A stretch of 64,000 bases of DNA from Porphyrobacter sp. HT-58-2. Lineage in GTDB: Bacteria > Pseudomonadota > Alphaproteobacteria > Sphingomonadales > Sphingomonadaceae. Below the pieces are notes generated by a model. It had not been told where the DNA came from. It did no database searches and saw only the letters and a list, made by a program, of their open reading frames with translations. The translations under genes and the position numbers were made by a program. Below, piece by piece: positions 9,702-18,916 of the stretch. The stretch covers positions 1,798,001 through 1,862,000 of the forward strand of contig NZ_CP022600.1 in the NCBI RefSeq assembly GCF_002952215.1, in the 5' to 3' direction. Each line of letters starts with the position of its first letter. The stretch's first letter is position 1.

Positions 9702-10873
9702 GCGAGCAGGCCCTCCCTGACCGCGCTTGGGGTCACATCGACAATAGTGCCGGGGGCGATGCCGTGGGGCAGCGCAACCGGCGCGTAATTCGGCGCATAG
9801 CCGGTGCCGCCGCGTTCGGCGAGGACAGGCAGCGTTTCGCCCACAAGCCCGGCGAGCCAGACTGCGCGCCGCTGCGCTGCGCGAGCGCGCAGGCTCGCAG
9901 CGCGGGCCTTTACCACGTCTCGGGAAAGCTGCGGCATCCGCGCTGCCGGGGTGCCGGGGCGGGGCGAGAAGGGGAAGATGTGGGCGTGGACGATGTCGAG
10001 TTCGTCAATAATGGAAAGGTTGGCCTGATGGTGCGCCTCATCCTCAGTGGGGAAGCCGGCGATGAGGTCAGCGCCCACGGCGATGTCGGGGCGCAGCGCC
10101 TTCAATCGCGCCACCAGTTCCACCGCATCGGCGTGGCTGTGCCGCCGCTTCATGCGCTTGAGGATCAGGTCGGCCCCATGCTGGAGCGAGAGGTGGAGAT
10201 GCGGCATCACCCGCGCTTCGTTCGCCAGTAGGTCGAACAGCAGCGGATCGATCTCGATCCCGTCGACCGAGGACAGGCGCAGGCGCGGCAGGTCGGGGCA
10301 GGCCGCGAGGATCGCCTCGACCAGCGCGCCGAGCCGCGGAGCGCCGGGCAAGTCATGGCCCCAGCTGGTCAGATCGACACCGGTCAGCACGACTTCCCTT
10401 GCGCCTTCGGCACAGTGCGCTTCGATGTCGCGCAGCACCTCTGCCACCGTCAGCGAACGGCTTGCGCCCCGGCCTTGCGGGATGACGCAGAAGGTGCAGG
10501 TATGATCGCAGCCGTTCTGAACGGCGACGAAAGCGCGGGTGCGCGTCGGGGCCAGCGGCGGGGCGTCGCCGGGAACATTCCACGCCCGCGGATCGAGTTT
10601 GGCCGCGTTGGCGATAAGCCCGTCAACTTCCGACATCGCGCCGATTTCCGCGCGGTCGATCTCGGCCGCGCAGCCGGTCACCACGAGGCGTGCGGTGGGG
10701 TGATCGCGGCGCGCGCGGCGGATCGCCTGCCGCGTCTGGCGGAGCGCCTCGGCGGTCACCGCACAGGAATTGACCACCACAAGATCGCTCTCGCCAGCCA
10801 GCATGGCGCGCATCCGCTCGCTTTCGGCGATATTCATGCGGCAGCCGAGGCTGATGATCTGCGGGGCGTTCAA
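9698..10873 (-). CDS. mtaB: tRNA t6A37 methylthiotransferase MtaB
   Basis: 391 residues if it starts at the TTG that overlaps the dapF stop; this is the only start that keeps the first family cysteine motif (SLGCRMNIAES, Cys11) without running into dapF. The first cluster is completed by Cys37 and Cys68, and the radical-SAM motif CDHTCTFC (Cys122, 126, 129) follows. The C-terminal TRAM-like region is short. The enzyme adds a methylthio group to N6-threonylcarbamoyladenosine at tRNA position 37. A longer frame to 11086 lies wholly within dapF and is rejected. Confidence 0.92.
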   Translation of the reverse strand: MNAPQIISLGCRMNIAESERMRAMLAGESDLVVVNSCAVTAEALRQTRQAIRRARRDHPTARLVVTGCAAEIDRAEIGAMSEVDGLIANAAKLDPRAWNVPGDAPPLAPTRTRAFVAVQNGCDHTCTFCVIPQGRGASRSLTVAEVLRDIEAHCAEGAREVVLTGVDLTSWGHDLPGAPRLGALVEAILAACPDLPRLRLSSVDGIEIDPLLFDLLANEARVMPHLHLSLQHGADLILKRMKRRHSHADAVELVARLKALRPDIAVGADLIAGFPTEDEAHHQANLSIIDELDIVHAHIFPFSPRPGTPAARMPQLSRDVVKARAASLRARAAQRRAVWLAGLVGETLPVLAERGGTGYAPNYAPVALPHGIAPGTIVDVTPSAVREGLLA

Positions 10874-11685
10874 GAATAGTCGTCCCAGTCGAAAGTGCCG
10901 CGGAAGCTTTCGGCGGCAGGCCCGCTCATCAGGATCGAGCCGCCCGGTTCCCAGGCGATCACCAGATCGCCGCCCGGCAAAGTGACCCGCACCGGGCTCT
11001 GGACAAGACCGCGCCGGATCGCCGCGACCGCCGTGGCGCAGGCGCCGGTGCCGCAGGCCTGCGTCAGACCAGCGCCCCGTTCCCACACCCGCAGCTTGAG
11101 ATGATCCGGTCCGGCAAGATGCGCGACGTTGACGTTGATGCGTTCGGGAAAGATCGGATCGTGTTCGATCACCGGCCCCAGTTCTTCAAGCGGCACTGCC
11201 TCGGCATCTGCAACGAAGAAGATCACGTGCGGATTGCCGACATTGATTGCCATCGGGCCTTCCAATGTCTCCCACCCGACCGGCATGGTTGCGGTGTCCA
11301 TCGGATAGGCCAGCGGGATCGCGTCCCAATCAAACCGCGGCGCGCCCATGTCGACCCGCGCTCCGCCATCCTCGGGTTCAAGGGCAATCGGCCCGCCGCT
11401 GGTGGCGATGGTGACAGGCTGGCCGTGGAGCAGGGCAACCGCGCGGCTGGCATTGCCGCAGGCCTCGACCTCGCCGCCATCGCTGTTGAAGATCCGCATG
11501 CGGAACGCTTGGACTTCATCCCGCTCAAGCACGATGACCTGATCGCAGCCAATGCCGGTCCGCCGGTCTGCAATGGCGCGGGCCACCGCCGGCGTCATGG
11601 GCGGCAGCGGCGTCTTGCGCCCGTCGATCACGACAAAGTCATTGCCGAGCCCGTGCATCTTGATGAAGGCGATTGTCTGGGTCAC
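10870..11685 (-). CDS. dapF: Diaminopimelate epimerase
   Basis: 271 residues with two catalytic cysteines in the expected motifs: Cys76 in EACGNASR and Cys211 in ACGTGAC. It converts LL- to meso-diaminopimelate for lysine and peptidoglycan synthesis. The N-terminal KMHGLGNDFVVID motif is conserved. It heads the dapF-mtaB-ftsY-yciB group, and its stop overlaps the mtaB start. Confidence 0.97.
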   Translation of the reverse strand: MTQTIAFIKMHGLGNDFVVIDGRKTPLPPMTPAVARAIADRRTGIGCDQVIVLERDEVQAFRMRIFNSDGGEVEACGNASRAVALLHGQPVTIATSGGPIALEPEDGGARVDMGAPRFDWDAIPLAYPMDTATMPVGWETLEGPMAINVGNPHVIFFVADAEAVPLEELGPVIEHDPIFPERINVNVAHLAGPDHLKLRVWERGAGLTQACGTGACATAVAAIRRGLVQSPVRVTLPGGDLVIAWEPGGSILMSGPAAESFRGTFDWDDYS

Positions 11686-11748
11686 TGCCCGCGCATCTAT
11701 GCACGCAAGCGCCCTGCGTCCAGTCCTGCGCGGCGAGGAGGGGGCGCG

Positions 11749-13416
11749 TCAGGAGCGCGCGATGCGCTGCCGCGGTTCGGAGTCTTCGTTCTCGCTGACC
11801 GGCATGGGCCTTTTGTGGTTGGCGCCCACTGTCAGTTTGCCGGCCTTCTTCAGCCGCGCGCGCACGGCTTCGCCATCTTCGGGCTGGCCATAGAAATAGC
11901 CCTGCGCCTTCAGACGGCCCATGGACTTGAGCGCGTTGAGAATCGCCTCGTCCTCCACACCTTCTGCGGTCAGCGGCAAGTCGAGGCCGCGGCCGAGCGA
12001 AATGATCGCCTCGACAATCCGTGAACGCTTGCCCGGTTCGCGCAGTTCGCTCACGAAGCTGCGATCGATCTTGATCCGGTCAAACGGCAGGTTGCGCAGT
12101 TGCTCGAAGCTTGAATAGCCGGTTCCGAAATCATCGAGGCTGATCTGCACCCCCTGATTGCGCAGGGACATGATCATCGAACGCACAAGCCCGATATTCT
12201 CGTGGAGGCAGCTTTCGGTGATCTCGATTTCAAGCCGTTGGGGCGGAAAGCCGGCCGTGACGAGCTTCTTGAGCAGGCGCTGGGCAAACCACGGATCGCG
12301 CAGCTGCACCGGCGAGATGTTGATCGACAGGGTCAGGCTGTCATCCCATTCGCGCGCGTCGGCAAAAGCCTGTTCCATCAGGCGTTCTGATAGCTCGTTG
12401 ATGAGGCCGATTTCCTCGGCAATCGGCACGAAGATGTCCGGGCTGATGATGCCCATCTGCGGCGAACGCCAGCGGGCCAGCATCTCGAACCCGACCAGTT
12501 CGCCGCTCTCAAGGTCGACTTGCTGCTCGTAAAATGGCACGAATTCGCCGCGCGCCAGACCCCGCCGGATGCCGGTTTCGATCTGGTTGCGAAACCGCAG
12601 TTCGCTTTCCATGCTCGGCTCGAACCAGAAATAGCGGTTCCGGCCCTGCTTCTTGGCCTGATAAAGCGCCATGTCGGCGCGGTGCATCAGCGTGCTTGCA
12701 TCGACCACGACACCGATCGTCCCGTCGGTGTCATGATCGGACGCAAGGCCGATAGAGGTGGTCATCTCGACCGTCACCTCAGGTAGCCGGAAGGGCTGGG
12801 CAATGCTCTCGAACAGGCGGATCACCAGATCATCGACACGGTCATTCTGGCCTGCCGGATAGGCCATGACGAAGGCGAATTCGTCGCCGCCGAGGCGAGC
12901 CAGCCGGGCCTCCCGCGGAAGCAGCTTGCGGACCCTTTCGCACAGCATCACAAGCACGGCATCGCCGGTTGAATGTCCATGCATATCATTGATCTGCTTG
13001 AAGTTATCAAGGTCGATCATGCAATAGGCGATCGCGTCGCCGCGGATTGCGGCGCGCTTTCGCAGGTCTTCGGTGGCGTCCATCATGCTGCGCCGGTTGA
13101 GGCAACCGGTCAGCGGATCGGTGGCAGCCAGCAATTGCGCGCGGGCTTCGGCATGCCGCCGCTCGGCGATCTCGCGGGTAAGCTCCCGGTAGCGCCGCCA
13201 GCCGAAGATGATCAGCGCAACGTTGAGCAGCAGGGCATTGACAAGGATCACATCAGGTCGCCGGCTGCCGTCGCCCATCAGCAACGCATCGAGCGCCTGC
13301 GGCAGGACCGATCCTCCCGTGCCGACCATCAGGATGATCGCCGCAACAGCGATACCCAGCGCGATCACATCGCGTTCGGCGGCCTCCAGAGGATTGTCTG
13401 GCTCGTTGTCTGTCAA
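11749..13416 (-). CDS. Membrane GGDEF/EAL bifunctional cyclic-di-GMP protein
   Basis: 555 residues: two hydrophobic helices near the N-terminus (about 17-38 and 55-71), a short coiled segment, a GGDEF domain with intact RLGGDEF, and an EAL domain with FEMLAR in place of the EAL triad (EML) but with DDFGTGYSS and the downstream catalytic-region motifs kept. Diguanylate cyclase activity is likely; phosphodiesterase activity is plausible because EML variants can be active. It is transcribed divergently from the EVE-domain gene. Confidence 0.9.
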   Translation of the reverse strand: MTDNEPDNPLEAAERDVIALGIAVAAIILMVGTGGSVLPQALDALLMGDGSRRPDVILVNALLLNVALIIFGWRRYRELTREIAERRHAEARAQLLAATDPLTGCLNRRSMMDATEDLRKRAAIRGDAIAYCMIDLDNFKQINDMHGHSTGDAVLVMLCERVRKLLPREARLARLGGDEFAFVMAYPAGQNDRVDDLVIRLFESIAQPFRLPEVTVEMTTSIGLASDHDTDGTIGVVVDASTLMHRADMALYQAKKQGRNRYFWFEPSMESELRFRNQIETGIRRGLARGEFVPFYEQQVDLESGELVGFEMLARWRSPQMGIISPDIFVPIAEEIGLINELSERLMEQAFADAREWDDSLTLSINISPVQLRDPWFAQRLLKKLVTAGFPPQRLEIEITESCLHENIGLVRSMIMSLRNQGVQISLDDFGTGYSSFEQLRNLPFDRIKIDRSFVSELREPGKRSRIVEAIISLGRGLDLPLTAEGVEDEAILNALKSMGRLKAQGYFYGQPEDGEAVRARLKKAGKLTVGANHKRPMPVSENEDSEPRQRIARS

Positions 13417-13595
13417 AACTCTTGCCCTGCCAACATGGTAGCGGCGATCAGGCTGGCCCGATCCCGTCTCCTTGAGCGGTTCATCTCATACTCGCTTAAA
13501 TATCAGGTTAATTAGGCGCTTGCCCGCGGGGGCTTGGCGAAATCGGGACGGGCGGGCTATCGGGGCGCTCGCAATCACAGGGAGCACACCGGGCT

Positions 13596-14003
13596 ATGGC
13601 CTACTGGCTGATGAAATCGGAACCGTTCAAGTACAGCTGGGATGATCTGGTCGCCGAGGGCGAGGGTACCTGGGACGGGGTGCGCAATTACCTTGCGCGC
13701 AACAACCTCAAGGCGATGGAGGTGGGGGACGAGGCGTTCTTCTACCACTCGCGCGAAGGACTTGAGATTGTCGGTATCTGTACCGTCAGCGTGGCGGGGA
13801 TCGGCGATCCTACCGACGACACCGGCAAGTGGGCGGCCGTGAAGGTCAAGCCCAAGGAAAAGTTCGCAAACCCCGTCACCCTCGCCGCGATCAAGGCCGA
13901 GCCGCGCCTTGCCGAGATGCAGCTTATTCGCCTGTCCCGCCTGTCGGTCTGCGCCGTCACGCCGGAGGAATGGGCGGTGGTCTGCACAATGGCCAGGGGA
14001 TAG
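13596..14003 (+). CDS. EVE domain protein (thymocyte nuclear protein 1 family)
   Basis: 135 residues comprising a single EVE domain: MAYWLMKSEP at the start, WDGVRNYLARN, and the GDEAFFYHS core. EVE domains are PUA-like folds that bind modified bases in DNA or RNA, and they occur both as housekeeping single-domain proteins and fused to restriction enzymes. Here it stands alone, followed within five bases by a parS-like palindrome. Confidence 0.93.
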   Translation: MAYWLMKSEPFKYSWDDLVAEGEGTWDGVRNYLARNNLKAMEVGDEAFFYHSREGLEIVGICTVSVAGIGDPTDDTGKWAAVKVKPKEKFANPVTLAAIKAEPRLAEMQLIRLSRLSVCAVTPEEWAVVCTMARG

Positions 14004-14007
14004 CCGC

Positions 14008-14023
14008 TGTTTCACGTGAAACC
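14008..14023. promoter_or_regulatory. parS-like centromere site
   Basis: TGTTTCACGTGAAACC matches the bacterial parS consensus TGTTTCACGTGAAACA at 15 of 16 positions and contains a perfect 14-bp palindrome (14009-14022). Chromosomal parS sites bind ParB and cluster near the replication origin. The site is intergenic, directly after the EVE stop codon. No parA is visible in this window, and the ParB-like protein at 53.6 kb belongs to the mobile backbone. Confidence 0.75.
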
Positions 14024-14034
14024 GCCGTTCTGGC

Positions 14035-14072
14035 GGGGGTCTGGAGGGGGTCTGGATAGGGTCTGACGGGGG
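14035..14072 (+). repeat. G-rich GGGGGTCTG repeat, possible G-quadruplex
   Basis: Four G-tracts (14035-14039, 14046-14050, 14059-14061, 14068-14072) are separated by related TCTG-containing spacers of 6, 8 and 6 bases. This is a degenerate tandem repeat and fits a loose G-quadruplex pattern. It sits 12 bp from the parS-like site in a gene-free gap of about 150 bp. Confidence 0.5.
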
Positions 14073-14152
14073 TCTAGGCCTGACCTGACCCGGCCCAACG
14101 GCGCGCTGGCGGCCTGCAAGCGCGGCCTGCCATCACAGCCCCGCAGCCAACC

Positions 14153-15856
14153 TCATGCCCCGGCCTTTGCCCGCAATCCGCTGATGGTCGCGCCGCTTGC
14201 CGCGATGCGTTCCAGATCGGTCAGGACGTGGATCAGACGGATGCCGCCGCGCCCCTTGGCCTCCTCCAACGCGGCCTCGAATTCGCCGGTGGTCTCAACC
14301 CGCGCACTCCACGCACCATAGGCCGCGCCCAATGCGGCGAAATCGGGATTGGCGAGCGCCGTCGCCGAGACGCGGCCTGGATATTCGCGCTCCTGATGCA
14401 TCCGGATCGTGCCGTAGCTGCCGTTATCGACCACCACCACAATCAAGGACGCCCCGGATTGCGCGGCGGTCGCCAGTTCCTGCCCGTTCATCAGGAAGTC
14501 CCCGTCGCCCGCCACGGCCACCACCGTCCGCTCCGGGAAACGCAGGGCGGCGGCGACGGCGGCGGGGACGCCATAACCCATGGCCCCGCAGGTCGGGGCG
14601 AGCTGGCCGGGATAGGCCTCGTAGCGCCAGTAGCGGTGCCACCACCCGGCAAAGTTGCCCGCCCCGTTGCAGATGATCGTATCGGCAGGGAGCATCGCGC
14701 GCATCGCGGTAACGCAAGCGGCCAGATCCATCGCGGCGTCGGACGGCTGGGCGGTTGACCACGCCAGCCACTCGGCATGGGCCTCGGCCCCGGCATCGAA
14801 GGGGATGATCGCCTCATCTTCCCACAAGGCGGCGCATTCGGCGAATTCGTCGACGGCGCAAGCCAGCGCCAGATCGGTGCGATAGACCCGGCCCAGTTCT
14901 TCCGGGTCGGGGTGGATGTGGACGAGCGTCTGGCCGGGGTGTTCGAGGGTGGGGACGGTGTAGCCATCGGTGGTCGCCTCTCCCAGCCGCGCGCCGACCG
15001 CGATGACGAGATCGGCCTGCCGCACCCGCTCCACCAGCTTGGGGTTGGGGCCATAGCCGAGGTTCCCGGCATAGACGGGCGAAGTCGGCGCAATCGCGTC
15101 CTGACGGCGGAATGCGGTTGCCACCGGGAGCCCGATTCTTTCGGCGAATTGCTGAAAATAACTCCGCGCCTTGGCGTTCCAGCCCGCGCCGCCGATGATC
15201 GCGATGGGACTTGCTGCATCGGCGATCAGATCGAACAGCGCGGCCATCGCATCCGGGCAGACAGCCTGTGCGGGGCGCAGGGCGGCGGGGCGGGGGATGA
15301 TGCTGTCCGGCACCTGTTCGACCAGCATGTCTTCAGGAAGGGCAAGCACTACCGGGCCGGGCCGCCCGCTGATGGCGACCTGATGGGCGCGGGACACATA
15401 TTCGGGAATGCGGCGAGGATCATCGATCCGCGCCGCCCATTTGCAGATGGGGCCGAAGAAGGCCGCGAAATCGACCTCCTGAAACCCCTCGCGGCCCTGC
15501 GCCGTGCGGGCGACATCGCCGACGAACAGGATCATCGGCTGGCTGTCCTGATGCGCCACATGGACGCCGATCGAGGCATTGGTCCCGCCCGGCCCGCGCG
15601 TGACGAAAGCGATGCCGGGCCGCCCGGAGCCGCCCGCCACCTTCATCGCGCCATCGGCGCAGGCCATGAAGGCCGCTCCGCCTTCCTGCCGGCATGTGAC
15701 GACATCGATCTCAGGAACATCGGGCAGGGCATCCAGCACGGCGAGAAAACTTTCCCCCGGCACGGTAAAAATCCGGTCTGCGCCTTCCGCTGCGAGACAA
15801 TCGACCAGCAAGGCAGCCGCGCTCCGGGTGCCGGGTGTGCGGGTGGAATCAGACAT
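14153..15856 (-). CDS. Thiamine-diphosphate-dependent enzyme, acetolactate synthase-like
   Basis: 567 residues with the three-domain layout of the acetohydroxyacid synthase/benzoylformate decarboxylase family: the N-terminal PYR domain with the catalytic Glu in FTVPGESFLAVLDAL, the central domain, and the C-terminal PP domain with the Mg-ThDP motif GDGDFLMNGQELATA then DNGSYGTIR. No ilvN-like regulatory subunit is adjacent, so biosynthetic acetolactate synthase is unlikely. Its substrate cannot be read from the sequence. It is flanked by unrelated genes. Confidence 0.88.
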   Translation of the reverse strand: MSDSTRTPGTRSAAALLVDCLAAEGADRIFTVPGESFLAVLDALPDVPEIDVVTCRQEGGAAFMACADGAMKVAGGSGRPGIAFVTRGPGGTNASIGVHVAHQDSQPMILFVGDVARTAQGREGFQEVDFAAFFGPICKWAARIDDPRRIPEYVSRAHQVAISGRPGPVVLALPEDMLVEQVPDSIIPRPAALRPAQAVCPDAMAALFDLIADAASPIAIIGGAGWNAKARSYFQQFAERIGLPVATAFRRQDAIAPTSPVYAGNLGYGPNPKLVERVRQADLVIAVGARLGEATTDGYTVPTLEHPGQTLVHIHPDPEELGRVYRTDLALACAVDEFAECAALWEDEAIIPFDAGAEAHAEWLAWSTAQPSDAAMDLAACVTAMRAMLPADTIICNGAGNFAGWWHRYWRYEAYPGQLAPTCGAMGYGVPAAVAAALRFPERTVVAVAGDGDFLMNGQELATAAQSGASLIVVVVDNGSYGTIRMHQEREYPGRVSATALANPDFAALGAAYGAWSARVETTGEFEAALEEAKGRGGIRLIHVLTDLERIAASGATISGLRAKAGA

Positions 15857-16015
15857 TTGCGCGCATTCTCCCCTCGTCCTGTCCCGAGCCTCTACTACCC
15901 GCTGTCAGAGCGTGCAAATTCAGCCTGTCCCACGCTGCGACAGCCCCGCCGCACACCGTTTGCAATAGTTAAGAAAGTCTTAAAACTGACCTCTCTGCAC
16001 AGGGAGAGTCGAACA

Positions 16016-16207
16016 ATGCGCCGCAGCCTGGTTCTCACCGAAGAGAGCGCCCGCCACTGGTTCCGGGCGAGCCTGCCGCCGCACGTCAAGCGCGATCTGA
16101 TCCCGATTCCGGCAGAAAGCCTGTGGCGGCTGACGATGGAGGATGTGCGCGGCGTTGCCAGCACCTATGTCGCAGCGACGCTCGCGATCTTCGCCTTCAT
16201 CATCTAG
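16016..16207 (+). CDS. Small hypothetical protein with C-terminal membrane segment
   Basis: 63 residues preceded by an AGGGAGAG ribosome-binding site. The first 45 residues are charged and basic (MRRSLVLTEESARHWFRASL), and the last 16 are hydrophobic (AATLAIFAFII), suggesting a tail anchor. Its stop overlaps the convergent transporter gene by four bases. I do not recognise a family; it may be lineage-restricted. Confidence 0.6.
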   Translation: MRRSLVLTEESARHWFRASLPPHVKRDLIPIPAESLWRLTMEDVRGVASTYVAATLAIFAFII

Positions 16208-17526
16208 CGCAGGTCTTCCGGCCCGCGCAGCGCCTCAAGCGCATGGAGCTTGCGCGCGAGTTGCGCGGAAAACAGGCACAGCACCAGGCTCAGCAGCAAT
16301 TGTTCCTGCAAGGGGATCCCGAAAAAGCCGAGCGCGCCAGCCAGCCCGGCGCCGACCACCATGAACACCGACGAGATGAAGTTGTTGGCCGCGACCGAGC
16401 GTGAGGCTTCGGACTTGTCCACTCGTGTCGTCAGGAAGGCATAGAGCGGCACCACGAACATCCCCCCTGCTATCGCGATCAGCAGCAGGTTGGCAGTCAG
16501 CGCCAGCGCCAGCGGCTGGACGAGGAATTCGCCGACGGTAAACAGCCCGCCATTGGCAGGGGCCAGATCCCAGATCCGGCACAGCCCGTAAAAGGCGACC
16601 AGCAGCACCCCCAGCACCAGCACCGAAGGCGCGGAATAGCGCGCCGAAATATCGCCTTTCAGCAGCGCATTGATCGAGACCGATCCAATCGCGATCCCGG
16701 CCGAGAACGCCACCAGCAGCACTGCGGCCACTTGCTTGTCGGCGAGCAGCACATTCTTGGCGAGCGGGATGAACTGCACTGAAAGGATCGCCGCAATCGC
16801 CCAGAAATAGCTGATGGCGAGCACCGAATAGCGCAGCTCGAGGTTGCCCATCGAGAATTTGATCAGGTCTTTCGAGGCGCGGATCGGGTTCCAGTCGACC
16901 GCGGTTTCCTCGGTCTGGGCAGGCGCGGGCGGCACGAAGCGGCAGGTGGCATAGCCCACCAGCGCGATACCGATGACCGCAAATATGCTCCACATGATCG
17001 GCATGGCACCACCCAGCATCATGCCGACAAGGATCGCGACATAGGTGCCGGCCTCCACCAGCCCGGTGCCTGCCAGCACTTCGTCCTTGTGCAGGTGCTG
17101 GGGCAGGATCGCGTATTTGATCGGCCCGAAGAAGGTCGAATGCACGCCCATCGCGAAGAGGGCGGCAAACATCAGCGGCAGGGCAAGGCCTTCGATCGAG
17201 ATGCCGCGTGCCGCCAGCAGCAGGCCGGTTGCGCCGACCGACATGATGATGATCTCGGCAAACTTGATCCAGCGGATGATCTTGGTCTTGTCGCGCATGT
17301 CGGCGAGCTGTCCGGCGGTGGCGGAAAACAGCACGAAGGGCAGCACGAACAGCGCGGTCGCCAGTCCGCTGATCAGCGTCTCCATCTCCTCGGAGTTGTA
17401 GACCTGATAGACCACGAACAGCACCATCGCGTTCTTGTAGAGATTGTCGTTGAGCGCGTTCAGGAGCTGGGTCAGGAACAGCGGCAGGAACCGGCGCTGG
17501 CGCATCAGGTTGGTCGATGTGGTCAT
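16204..17526 (-). CDS. Major facilitator transporter, LplT/lysophospholipid-transporter type
   Basis: 440 residues with 12 predicted transmembrane helices. The N-terminal sequence FLPLFLTQLLNALNDNLYKNAM and FFGPIKYAILPQHL are hallmarks of the LplT-like MFS branch, which in many proteobacteria is fused to acyltransferase and acyl-ACP synthetase domains (Aas). Here only the transporter part exists. A role in flipping lysophospholipids for re-acylation is the family expectation. It lies divergent to pgsA, another phospholipid gene. Confidence 0.85.
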   Translation of the reverse strand: MTTSTNLMRQRRFLPLFLTQLLNALNDNLYKNAMVLFVVYQVYNSEEMETLISGLATALFVLPFVLFSATAGQLADMRDKTKIIRWIKFAEIIIMSVGATGLLLAARGISIEGLALPLMFAALFAMGVHSTFFGPIKYAILPQHLHKDEVLAGTGLVEAGTYVAILVGMMLGGAMPIMWSIFAVIGIALVGYATCRFVPPAPAQTEETAVDWNPIRASKDLIKFSMGNLELRYSVLAISYFWAIAAILSVQFIPLAKNVLLADKQVAAVLLVAFSAGIAIGSVSINALLKGDISARYSAPSVLVLGVLLVAFYGLCRIWDLAPANGGLFTVGEFLVQPLALALTANLLLIAIAGGMFVVPLYAFLTTRVDKSEASRSVAANNFISSVFMVVGAGLAGALGFFGIPLQEQLLLSLVLCLFSAQLARKLHALEALRGPEDLR

Positions 17527-17679
17527 GCGGTGGTGGTGCTGGCGCTTCCCTGTTGGTCTGCCGGGACATAGCGCCGCGGTGCGGTTTCACAAGTGCGCCT
17601 GCGCGCGTGCCTGCCTTGTGGGGGATGGCAGGCCGGGGGGTTTTGCGACGCTCCGCTCCGCGCTAAGGCGGGTTCTGCC

Positions 17680-18288
17680 ATGTCGAGCCTGCCCAATATC
17701 CTGACCGCCTCGCGCATTTTCGCGGTGCCGCTGCTGGCGTTCTTCTTGTGGTGGCCGGACTGGCGGCTGGGGTACCTGATCGGCTTCGTGCTCTATTGCA
17801 TCATCGCCATCACCGATTTCTTCGACGGCTATCTCGCCCGCGCGCAAGGAACGGTGTCGAAGCTGGGCATCTTCCTCGATCCGATCGCCGACAAGATCAT
17901 GGTGGCAGCGGTGATTCTGGTGCTGACCGCGCAAGGATATCTGCGCGGGCCTTATGCGGGCGATGTCCACGTGATCGCGGGGCTGGTCATTCTGGTGCGC
18001 GAGATTGCGGTTTCGGGCCTGCGCGAATTTCTCGGCGGGATTCAGGTGTCAGTGCCGGTATCCCGGCTCGCCAAGTGGAAGACCACCTTTCAGCTGGTGG
18101 CGCTGGGCGCGCTGATCCTTGGCGGGGCGGTGCATGGCAAGCCGTGCCAGTCGGTGCTTGAGGCCTGCGGGACGCTGGCGGATAGCTGGGTGCATCTGGT
18201 CGGGCTTGTGAGCCTGTGGACCGCCGCAGTGCTGACTTGCGTGACCGGCTGGGATTACCTGCGGGTCGGCCTCAAGCATATGGATTGA
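17680..18288 (+). CDS. pgsA: CDP-diacylglycerol-glycerol-3-phosphate phosphatidyltransferase
   Basis: 202 residues from the ATG at MSSLPNILTASRIF; a longer upstream frame lacks family similarity. The CDP-alcohol phosphotransferase motif is complete (DGYLARAQGTVSKLGIFLDPIAD, written DGxxAR then G, D and D). Five to six transmembrane helices. The enzyme makes phosphatidylglycerophosphate, committing to phosphatidylglycerol and cardiolipin. Confidence 0.95.
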   Translation: MSSLPNILTASRIFAVPLLAFFLWWPDWRLGYLIGFVLYCIIAITDFFDGYLARAQGTVSKLGIFLDPIADKIMVAAVILVLTAQGYLRGPYAGDVHVIAGLVILVREIAVSGLREFLGGIQVSVPVSRLAKWKTTFQLVALGALILGGAVHGKPCQSVLEACGTLADSWVHLVGLVSLWTAAVLTCVTGWDYLRVGLKHMD

Positions 18289-18341
18289 TGTGCAGGATTG
18301 GCACTGGAACTGCACCGCCGGTTCGGTTTACACTGCGCAAC

Positions 18342-18674
18342 ATGGGATCGAATGCATCGGATGAACCGGGCGCCTTTGTCGGGCGGCTGGCGGATCAGGC
18401 ACGAAGGCTCCAGCGCGAGGCGCGCAATGCCATCGCGCAGGGCGACTATAGCCGCGCGTCAGCACTGATCGACGATGCCGAACTGCTCGCCGATGATGTG
18501 CATGGGCTGGTCGATGATATCGAACACCGCGAGACCGATCGCCTGATGGAGCTGGCTGCGGCTGCTACCACCACCGAACCTCCGGCAGACGATCGCCTGC
18601 GCCCCCCGCGCCGCCGCCTGCGCGTCGCCATCGGCGCGAGCCTGGCGATGAGCCTTGCGCTGACGGAGTGCTGA
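18342..18674 (+). CDS. Hypothetical protein with helical N-terminal region
   Basis: 110 residues. Residues 10-75 are predicted helical with alternating charged and Ala/Leu residues (ADQARRLQREARNAIAQGDY, DDAELLADDVHGLVDDI), then comes a Pro/Arg-rich linker and a short hydrophobic C-terminus. The start follows pgsA by 53 bp with no strong ribosome site. No family recognised; codon use is normal for the genome. Confidence 0.5.
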   Translation: MGSNASDEPGAFVGRLADQARRLQREARNAIAQGDYSRASALIDDAELLADDVHGLVDDIEHRETDRLMELAAAATTTEPPADDRLRPPRRRLRVAIGASLAMSLALTEC

Positions 18675-18724
18675 GATGTGATGGCCGGGTGTGATCCTGC
18701 CGGCCGCCCACACCGGGGTGTGAT

Positions 18725-18916
18725 GTGAGCCGCGAGGCTGCGCTGGCAGTGATGGCTCTGATGGTGGCCATCATAGTTGCAGTCGGATGGTTGCTTCACC
18801 GCAAGGGCGACAAGGCAGGCACTTTTCTGTTTCTTTACATGCTGTTCGTGCTGATCGTCGCCATCCTTATCACGCTGCTTTACGCGCTGGCGATGTTCAT
18901 CCGGATGTTGTCCTAA
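18725..18916 (+). CDS. Small two-helix membrane protein
   Basis: 63 residues from a GTG start; an out-of-frame ATG overlaps it. Two hydrophobic helices (about 6-23 and 32-60) are joined by a short basic loop HRKGDKAG. The function is unknown. It overlaps the convergent oxyR stop by four bases. Confidence 0.55.
   Translation: MSREAALAVMALMVAIIVAVGWLLHRKGDKAGTFLFLYMLFVLIVAILITLLYALAMFIRMLS

Noticed and set aside
9698..11086. Longer 462-codon version of mtaB
   Set aside because: The extra 71 codons lie inside dapF on the same strand in another frame and show no similarity to the family.
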